Assembly (NCBI GenBank): GCA_024762375.1
Contig: JANTHQ010000070.1
Span: forward strand, 1 to 7,998
Reading direction: 5' to 3'
DNA from: Anaerolineaceae bacterium
GTDB taxonomy: Bacteria > Chloroflexota > Anaerolineae > 4572-78
DNA length: 7,998 nucleotides
Each line of letters begins with the position of its first letter. Within the stretch, counting starts at the first letter, position 1. The notes below the pieces were generated by a model. It made no database searches and was not told where the DNA came from. It saw nothing but the letters and a program-made list of their open reading frames with translations. The position numbers and the translations under genes were made by a program. Below, one piece after another: positions 1-6,144 of this stretch.

Positions 1-1903
1 ACTCCAAACTCTCATCGTTGGCAAAACGAAGCGCCGCCCGCTCACCGGCAATCACCAGATAGCGCAGGGCATTGGCGGGGTCGTTTGCACGGGTAAAGTG
101 ATACGCCAGTGTTTCGGCATGGTCGGCGGCTTGGTCGCCCCAACGAGACAGTAAATGGGTTGCTGCCATCCGGTGCAACGACTGCCGCTGGCTCTGCAAT
201 ACAGCATGATATGCCACCGTTTGAATGAGTGAATGGTTGAAAACCCACTCTCCCCCGCTATCACGCCGCACCAGCAGCCGAGATTCGAGCCGTGCCAGCG
301 ATGCACCCACTTCATTCGGCGCGATGAGTGTTTCCAGTAGCGGCAGGTCAAATGGTTCATCGATTACCGCCGCCGCATGGATAACTTGTTTCAGTTCTGC
401 GGGCAACACATCAATTCGCGAACGAATGAGCGTTTCGAGTGACGCAGGCAGCGCCAAATCTGCCATATCTTTATCGGTATTGATGTGCCATTTGCCCTCA
501 ATGCGCTGTAAATATTCCTGCTCTATTAACATCCGCACAAATTCTTCAATGAAATACGGGTTGCCCTCGCTGCGAGAGAGAATCAGGTCGCATACTTTTG
601 GCGGCAATTCCACATTGGGCAATAAATTTTGAACCAGCAGCCGACTTTCTTCAACCGTCAATCGCTCCAACCGGAACCGTATCGTCTGCAATGGCATCAA
701 ACTTTGGGCTTTAACCAACCGGTCATTTGGAGCATCGCCCCCTTGCCGCCGCTGGGCACACACAAACAAAATGGGCGATGCCGCAACCATAGACATGAGG
801 AATTGAATCAGTTCCACCGAAATCGGGTCAACCCAGTGTAAATCGTCCAAAGCGATGACGACCGGTTGACGGCGCGAAATTCCCTGAAACAGCCGCCGGA
901 ATGCGACAAAAATCTGCTGGCGCAATTGCTGGGGTTCCAGCGCTTTCAGTCGCTGTCCGCCGGCATCATCCGGCAGCACCCCAAGCAATGATTCCATATA
1001 TGGCCGGGTCATCTGCAGTGGTGGCGGCAGTGTTTTGTAGAATGCAGTAATTTGGGCGCGAACGGCTTCTGCCGGGGCGTTCGGTTTGACGTTCAACCCT
1101 CTTGCCAGCAATTCGCTGAAAACGCTGAACGATTGCGTGCTTTTTTGCGGCGAACATTTGCCCATCCAAACCATCGTTTGTTCGTCGGCAATTGCATCCA
1201 GAAATTCTTGCATCAGACGGCTTTTGCCGATGCCGGGTTCGCCTTCCAACCAGATAACACCCCCGATACCCTGCCCCAATTGCTCGGCCAGTTCGTTCAT
1301 TTTCTCTAATATTTCCGTCCGCCCGACGAGTTTGGCTTTGATGCCGGGCATACCGCGTGCTGGCGCAGGCTTGGCGAGGGCGCGGTCAAACGCCCATACC
1401 GTCTCGCCGATGGCCGGCAGTGCAATATCGGCAGGCAGAGGGCGGTATTGAAAGACTCGTTTGGTGGCATGCCGCACGGAATCTGTCACCCAGATTTCGC
1501 CGGTGGGCACAATTTGACTCAACTGCTGCGACAGTTGGACAATTTCACCGCGCACGACAAATTCACTGTGATGGCGCGACCCCATTTTTCCGGCAATCAC
1601 CTTCCCCAAACTGACGGTGGCACTGTAATCAAACGACACATCGGTTGTACTGAAAAATTGGTTCAGAAAATCGAACATCTGCAATGCGGCATACACCGCG
1701 CGTTCGGCATCATCTTCGTATGCGATGGGCGCCCCGAAAACAACCATCAGCCCATCGTGACGGCGTGTGAGCCTGCCGTGAAAATCGTCGGCAATGGCTG
1801 TAATTTCGGGAACGATGGTGGTCAGTGCTTCAAATACCGATTCTTCATCAGCGGCAGCGCCGGGCGTCAGTTTTAACCACAACACGGTCACCGTGTGCCA
1901 TTC
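1..1903 (-). repeat. Internal duplication unit 2: pseudocyclase-ATPase-start of TPR (partial)
   Basis: This is the second copy of the module, from about residue 1160 of the giant protein to the window edge. Its landmarks are offset from copy 1 by an almost constant distance: VGR 1115, Walker A lysine 1114 (272 to 1386), Walker B 1113, GNP 1114 (492 to 1606). Matching blocks include EGNPYFIEEFVRMLIEQ against AGNPFFAEEIIRSLIEQ, FNHSLIQTVAY against FCHTLFQEVIY, and TLAYHFTRANDPANALRYL against ALAFHYFHSLDPKKALPHL. The last block is where TPR array 1 begins, so a second array probably lies beyond the edge. The copies have diverged widely outside these blocks, so the duplication is old. Confidence 0.82.
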
Positions 1904-4900
1904 CGCTTCAGGTACTGCGGCATCATCGCTCGCCGATGCAGTGGCAGCGATACCTTCCGGCGCCGCTTTTGCAATTGAATCTCGCACAGTTTGCAGAGCC
2001 TTCTGCGCCCGTTGCAGGTCGTATGCCGCACCCAGTCGCTCAAAATGCTGAACCGCTTCTTGCAACGCGCTGCGAGATTTGACCAGCGCTTCGGTATCGG
2101 CTATCTCATCCCGATGTGCCAGCCGATGATACATGTTCCCCATATCCAGCAGGGTCAGTGCCTGCCAATACACATCATTGAGCTGTAAAAACAGGTCAAC
2201 GGCTTCACGGAACAGCACCTCCGCTTCAAAATAATGTTCCAGTTGTGTGTGCAAAATTCCCAACACCCGCCGGGCTTTCGCCTCTTGCACGTTTAAATTC
2301 GCCGATTGAGCCAGTTCCAGCGCCCGTTGGGCAATTTGCAGCCCCGCTTCCGGATTGCCTTCTCCACCGGCAATCAGCCCCAATATCCAGTCGGCTTGAA
2401 TGATGAGTTCTTCGGTTGCGCCGTTTTTCAATTTCAGCACAGCTTCGATGTGGCGGCGAGCGGCGGGCAATTCGTTTTGCAACAGTGCCAAATACCCCAA
2501 GCCGATTCTCGCCCAGCCGATGCCGAATTCATCGCCCAATCGCTCGCTGATTTCCAGGCTTCTCGAAAAATCTTTGGCCGCATGCTCGTGGTCGCCCATT
2601 GCTTGCCGAAGCAACCCGAGGTTAAACAGATTAAGCGCCAGTTCGGGAATGTAGCCGTTATCTTGCCGCAGAGTGTATGCTTGCGACAGATACTCCAGCG
2701 ATTTTTGCCATTTTCCCTGCGCCGAATAGAGAACGCCCAAATTGGCATAGGCTGTTGCCATGCCCCACGCATAACCCAATTTTTTATAGTAATCCAAACT
2801 GAGCGACACATAAGTTACGGCTTTGGCTTGATTGCCCCATTGCCAGAAAATTCCGCCGAGTGTGTTGAACAAACTTGCCAAAACGATGGGATTTTCATCG
2901 CGGTTATCGTCAGACTCCATGGTTGCCCAACTGGCCAGCGAAAACGCTTCATCCAAATTTCCCTGCCGAAACCGCACCCATGCCAGCCGCTCGATGAGCA
3001 GATACCACAGGGGTGAATGCCGCTGCGCTTTGCCTTCTCCCAGCGCATCCAGCCCGGCTTGCAGATGGGTAACCGCTTCGTCCAGTTTACCTTCGCGGGC
3101 ACGAATATCTGCCAGCTCGCGCAAGCCGTTTACCAGCACCGGCAACACGGTTTTGGCCGGTACTTTTAAACTTTGGAACAGCAACTGTTGCAATGCCTCG
3201 TCCAAAATTCGGCTGGCTTCGGCGTATTGCCCGGTGAATTTCAGCGCCTGCCCCAATCCCAACTGTGTGAGCCATTTTTGCTCGGAGGCATCGGTGTCCA
3301 TCAGCGATAACGCCTGCCGAAAATATTGGATTGCCACTTCGTTGGCGCTGCGACGCATGGCATTTTCGGCGGCGGCTTGAAGATGCGGCAGCGCTTTTTT
3401 GGGGTCGAGGCTGTGAAAATAGTGAAAAGCCAGCGCATCCTCGCGCTCTTCCGGCAACAAGTGCGCGCTACGCGCAAGAATATTCGCCGCACGATAGTGT
3501 AATTTCTCGCGGTCCCGGCTGAGAAGGATGCTGTAAATCACTTCTTGAAAGAGTGTGTGGCAAAAATAGTATGTTTCGCGTTCGGCGGTTTTGTCTTTGG
3601 TCAAAAACTGCCGCTCTTCCAGCGTTTTGAGATAGCCGCGCAGTGTATCCGCATCCCAATTGTTAAATTCGTACAACACTTCAATCGAAAAGGATGCACC
3701 CAGTACAGCCGCGATGCGCAGTACCTGTTGCAATGGCGGGTCGAGCCGGTCATACCGAGCCATAATCAAGCCGTGCAGCGTGTCTGGCACGCGGTTGAAC
3801 AACGTTTCATCGGCAGCCGCCGTGAGTCGCCATGCTTGGGCATCGCGGCTCAACACCCCTTGCTCAATCAGCGACCGAATGATTTCTTCGGCAAAAAACG
3901 GATTTCCGGCCGCACGGTGTGCCAACCGGTCGAACACCTTTGCCGCATCGGGTTGGTCGCTGTACATCAGCGATTCAACCAACGCACGCATGTCGGATTG
4001 ATCCAGCGGTTTCAAGAATATTTCCAGCGGGATATGCTGCCGGGCAGCCTCTCGCAATGCATCCAGAATATCGCTATTTTCGTTGTGACGGGCAACCAGC
4101 ACGAACATGATGGGCTGGTTGGTGACCGTTTGGAGAAGATGGGCGATAAATTTTTGTGATGCCGCATCAACCCAGTGTAAATCTTCCAGAATCAGTATCA
4201 GCGGGCGGCGCTGGGCTTCGGCGATGAGCAAATGCCGCAATGCAGCGAAAATGAGCCGCTGCCGCACCGCACTGTCGAGCCGGGCAAGTTTTGCCACCAT
4301 CGCTTCATCATCGGTTGGCACGCCGATCACTTCTAGCACATACGGGTATATATCATCCACCGGAACTTTGAGACGCTCCAGATACATTCGCACGGCTCCC
4401 CGCTGCTGCGATGGCGGCAGTACATCCGACAGCCGAATGATGTCCCGCAGCAAATCGGTCAGCAATGAAAATGATTTGGTGCGAGAATAATTGTTGCAGC
4501 GGCCTTCGGCAACACTGACCGCGCCCGGCGACAGCGTGCGATGAAATTCTGCCACCAGCCGACTTTTGCCCATTCCGGCTTCGCCGGTGATGAAAGCAAC
4601 GCGGGTGGTATTTTGCTCGGCCACGGTGGAAAATGCCTGCTGCAACTGGGCAAGTTCGGTATTTCGGCCCACGAGTGGCACTTGAAACCCGAAAAACCCG
4701 CGCACTTTTGCCGGAAAAACCCGCACATCCACCGGCTGGAAAACCGGTATCGACCGTGAGGCGTTCCGCAGAGAAATGGCAGGCAATTCCTTAAAAATGA
4801 AATATGGTTTGGCACGTTTGTAGGTATCAAGGCTGATGCGGACGGTATCGCGCTCGGCGGTTGTTTGCAATTTTGCTGCCACCGCGAGCGTGCTGTTGAC

Positions 4901-5380
4901 GATATTGTATGTTACCTGCATATCGGCAGTAGATTTGCCGAGAATGACCCACCCGGTATGAATGCCGATGCGAATGTGCACGGTCACCTGATAGGTTTGG
5001 CTGATGCGCCGGTTCAGCTCTTCCAGCCCGGACAGCATCCCCAATGCGGCCCGCACGGCACGTTCAGGGTCGTTTTCATGCACGTGCGGCACGCCGAACA
5101 GCGCCAAAATACCGTCGCCGCTTAATTTGTCGATTGTGCCCTCATGCTCATACACAATATCAACCAAAAGACGCATCAATTCATCGGCGATGAGGTATTT
5201 TGCTTCGCTGTCCAAATGGGCGGCGCCGGATAGATTTTCCACACCGACGACCAGCACCGTCGTCTCGCGTCGCTCGCCAACCGAACCATTTTTGTGAACC
5301 GGCGGGAACGGTTCCCCGCATTTGATGCACACGGTTGCTTCATCTAAATTTTCAAAGCCACACATGGAACATCGACGCAT
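1..5380 (-). CDS. Giant duplicated zinc ribbon / pseudocyclase / AAA ATPase / TPR signalling protein (3'-partial)
   Basis: A single frame runs from ATG at 5380 to the left edge with no stop: 1793 residues visible, C-terminus missing. Order: zinc ribbon (Cys4, Cys7, Cys18, Cys21); class III cyclase-like domain (about 36-205); ATPase with VGR at 237-239, Walker A GEAGMGKS at 266-273 and Walker B ending LED at 398-400, followed by LHWVD; winged-helix-like region and GNPFF at 492-496; TPR-like array at about 645-1130; Ala-rich linker at about 1133-1155; second cyclase-like domain (about 1160-1330); second ATPase with VGR at 1352-1354, GEPGIGKS at 1380-1387, DDLHWVD from 1512 and GNPYF from 1606; then the start of a second helical array. 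There is no signal peptide or membrane segment, so it is probably cytosolic. The ATPases resemble the predicted ATPases that follow cyclase domains in many bacterial regulators. ATP binding looks intact; cyclase activity looks lost. The start is supported by AGGAG six bases upstream. It follows the response regulator by 16 bp. The true role and partner are unknown. Confidence 0.93.
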   Translation of the reverse strand, partial: MRRCSMCGFENLDEATVCIKCGEPFPPVHKNGSVGERRETTVLVVGVENLSGAAHLDSEAKYLIADELMRLLVDIVYEHEGTIDKLSGDGILALFGVPHVHENDPERAVRAALGMLSGLEELNRRISQTYQVTVHIRIGIHTGWVILGKSTADMQVTYNIVNSTLAVAAKLQTTAERDTVRISLDTYKRAKPYFIFKELPAISLRNASRSIPVFQPVDVRVFPAKVRGFFGFQVPLVGRNTELAQLQQAFSTVAEQNTTRVAFITGEAGMGKSRLVAEFHRTLSPGAVSVAEGRCNNYSRTKSFSLLTDLLRDIIRLSDVLPPSQQRGAVRMYLERLKVPVDDIYPYVLEVIGVPTDDEAMVAKLARLDSAVRQRLIFAALRHLLIAEAQRRPLILILEDLHWVDAASQKFIAHLLQTVTNQPIMFVLVARHNENSDILDALREAARQHIPLEIFLKPLDQSDMRALVESLMYSDQPDAAKVFDRLAHRAAGNPFFAEEIIRSLIEQGVLSRDAQAWRLTAAADETLFNRVPDTLHGLIMARYDRLDPPLQQVLRIAAVLGASFSIEVLYEFNNWDADTLRGYLKTLEERQFLTKDKTAERETYYFCHTLFQEVIYSILLSRDREKLHYRAANILARSAHLLPEEREDALAFHYFHSLDPKKALPHLQAAAENAMRRSANEVAIQYFRQALSLMDTDASEQKWLTQLGLGQALKFTGQYAEASRILDEALQQLLFQSLKVPAKTVLPVLVNGLRELADIRAREGKLDEAVTHLQAGLDALGEGKAQRHSPLWYLLIERLAWVRFRQGNLDEAFSLASWATMESDDNRDENPIVLASLFNTLGGIFWQWGNQAKAVTYVSLSLDYYKKLGYAWGMATAYANLGVLYSAQGKWQKSLEYLSQAYTLRQDNGYIPELALNLFNLGLLRQAMGDHEHAAKDFSRSLEISERLGDEFGIGWARIGLGYLALLQNELPAARRHIEAVLKLKNGATEELIIQADWILGLIAGGEGNPEAGLQIAQRALELAQSANLNVQEAKARRVLGILHTQLEHYFEAEVLFREAVDLFLQLNDVYWQALTLLDMGNMYHRLAHRDEIADTEALVKSRSALQEAVQHFERLGAAYDLQRAQKALQTVRDSIAKAAPEGIAATASASDDAAVPEAEWHTVTVLWLKLTPGAAADEESVFEALTTIVPEITAIADDFHGRLTRRHDGLMVVFGAPIAYEDDAERAVYAALQMFDFLNQFFSTTDVSFDYSATVSLGKVIAGKMGSRHHSEFVVRGEIVQLSQQLSQIVPTGEIWVTDSVRHATKRVFQYRPLPADIALPAIGETVWAFDRALAKPAPARGMPGIKAKLVGRTEILEKMNELAEQLGQGIGGVIWLEGEPGIGKSRLMQEFLDAIADEQTMVWMGKCSPQKSTQSFSVFSELLARGLNVKPNAPAEAVRAQITAFYKTLPPPLQMTRPYMESLLGVLPDDAGGQRLKALEPQQLRQQIFVAFRRLFQGISRRQPVVIALDDLHWVDPISVELIQFLMSMVAASPILFVCAQRRQGGDAPNDRLVKAQSLMPLQTIRFRLERLTVEESRLLVQNLLPNVELPPKVCDLILSRSEGNPYFIEEFVRMLIEQEYLQRIEGKWHINTDKDMADLALPASLETLIRSRIDVLPAELKQVIHAAAVIDEPFDLPLLETLIAPNEVGASLARLESRLLVRRDSGGEWVFNHSLIQTVAYHAVLQSQRQSLHRMAATHLLSRWGDQAADHAETLAYHFTRANDPANALRYLVIAGERAALRFANDESLE
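1982..5275 (-). repeat. Internal duplication unit 1: pseudocyclase-ATPase-TPR
   Basis: This is the first copy of the three-domain module, about residues 36-1133 of the giant protein. The cyclase-like part has the family look (KLSGDG at 85-90, ALFG at 93-96, GIHTG at 139-143). The ATPase follows, then about nine or ten TPR-like helical pairs with typical small and large residue spacing, for example around 763 (EGKLDEAVTHLQAGLDAL), 889 (QGKWQKSLEYLSQAY), 928 (MGDHEHAAKDFSRSLEI) and 1046 (FEAEVLFREAVDLF). TPR arrays usually bind partner proteins. The repeat count is by eye and the borders are approximate. Confidence 0.82.
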
Positions 5381-5386
5381 TGTTGT

Positions 5387-5391
5387 CTCCT
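5387..5391 (-). promoter_or_regulatory. Ribosome binding site of the giant gene
   Basis: On the minus strand AGGAG lies six bases before the ATG at 5380, inside the 16-bp gap after the response regulator's TAG stop. It fixes the start of the giant protein directly ahead of its zinc ribbon and supports translation from the same transcript as the regulator. Confidence 0.8.
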
Positions 5392-5396
5392 AACTG

Positions 5397-6125
5397 CTAT
5401 TCTGCGATGGTCAATCGATAACCAACGCCGCGTACATTTTCAATACAACCCATTTCACCCGCCCGAAATCCCAACTTTCGCCGCAACGACCGCACCAGTG
5501 GCCGCAACAGCGCACCTGCATCAATCGGATCGGTGGTGATGCCGTGGGTGGCTTGCGCCAATACCGGCAGTGATATCACTTCGCCGGGTTGCAGTGCCAA
5601 CCGTTTCAGCAAGGCAAATTCTTTGGCAGATAAATGAATGGATGTTTCGTGGCGCGACACAAAATGTCGCTCAAAATCAATGACCAGCCCGCCTTTTTCA
5701 AAACGTGTCACGGCGGGCGATGCGCTGCCGGTTGCTGTTGCCAGCTGCCGGGCACGCTTCAGCCGTCCGCGCACCACAGCCAGCATATCGTCAATATCTA
5801 CCGGTTTGGTCAAATATTCGTCCACACCCAACTCTTTTCCAAAACGGATATCGCTATCCATATCCCGGCCACTCATCATCACAAACGGAATGTGAACCCA
5901 GTGTTGGTTTCGGCGGATGCGCTGATGCAATTGATAGCCGTTCATATGTGGCATCGCCACATCAGAAATCACCAAATCAATCGGATGATTTTTCATAATT
6001 TCCAGCGCATCAATGCCGTTGCGCGCAGAAAAAACGTGAAAACCTTCCAGTTCCAGCGCAATTTTCAAATAATAGATTTGCTCCAGTTGGTCATCCACCA
6101 ACAAAATCGAGGCCTTGTTTGTCAC
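5397..6125 (-). CDS. OmpR-type two-component response regulator
   Basis: A 242-residue DNA-binding response regulator with GTG start and TAG stop. The receiver domain (about 5-122) has every expected residue: acidic pair Asp11-Asp12, phospho-acceptor Asp55 in the ISDVAMP loop, Ser85 in the MMSGRD switch strand and Lys107 in LTKPV. An Ala/Thr/Ser-rich linker (about 125-140) leads to a winged-helix effector domain (about 142-240), with LSAKEFALLKRLA in the region before the recognition helix, RSLRRKLG, and the C-terminal hairpin VRGVGYRL typical of OmpR/PhoB proteins. It probably activates or represses transcription when phosphorylated. Its likely partner is the histidine kinase ending 19 bp upstream; the giant ATPase follows 16 bp downstream. 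The start is chosen from a strong ribosome binding site. The target promoter is not visible. Family assignment is secure; the regulated process is unknown. Confidence 0.95.
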   Translation of the reverse strand: MTNKASILLVDDQLEQIYYLKIALELEGFHVFSARNGIDALEIMKNHPIDLVISDVAMPHMNGYQLHQRIRRNQHWVHIPFVMMSGRDMDSDIRFGKELGVDEYLTKPVDIDDMLAVVRGRLKRARQLATATGSASPAVTRFEKGGLVIDFERHFVSRHETSIHLSAKEFALLKRLALQPGEVISLPVLAQATHGITTDPIDAGALLRPLVRSLRRKLGFRAGEMGCIENVRGVGYRLTIAE

Positions 6126-6130
6126 GCAGT

Positions 6131-6139
6131 ATCACCTCC
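6131..6139 (-). promoter_or_regulatory. Strong ribosome binding site of the response regulator
   Basis: On the minus strand GGAGGTGAT, an almost full anti-Shine-Dalgarno match, lies five bases before the GTG at 6125 (nine from the GGAGG core). It decides for this non-ATG start. It sits in the 19-bp gap after the kinase stop, so the regulator has its own strong translation start within the operon. Confidence 0.85.
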
Positions 6140-6144
6140 CACCA

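Noticed and set aside
2306..3016. Long open frame on the plus strand (236 codons)
   Set aside because: It lies wholly antisense to the TPR array of the giant gene. The minus frame shows clear repeat and domain structure; the plus frame has no recognisable motif and no good ribosome binding site. It is a shadow of biased codon use.
3545..4159. Open frame on the plus strand (204 codons)
   Set aside because: Antisense to the first ATPase of the giant gene, with no family features; a shadow.
1519..5247. Calling the giant protein an active adenylate or guanylate cyclase
   Set aside because: The first metal-binding Asp, the Asn and the Arg of the active site are missing in both domains, so only the fold is supported.
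1..5380. Possibility that the giant frame is two genes joined or a frameshift artefact
   Set aside because: I read the frame codon by codon from 5380 to the edge and found no stop. Motif positions stay in the same phase throughout, and the linker near residues 1133-1160 contains no stop and no start with a ribosome binding site.
5381..6144. Terminators or promoters between the three genes
   Set aside because: The gaps are 16 and 19 bp and are largely taken up by ribosome binding sites. No hairpin with a T-run fits.
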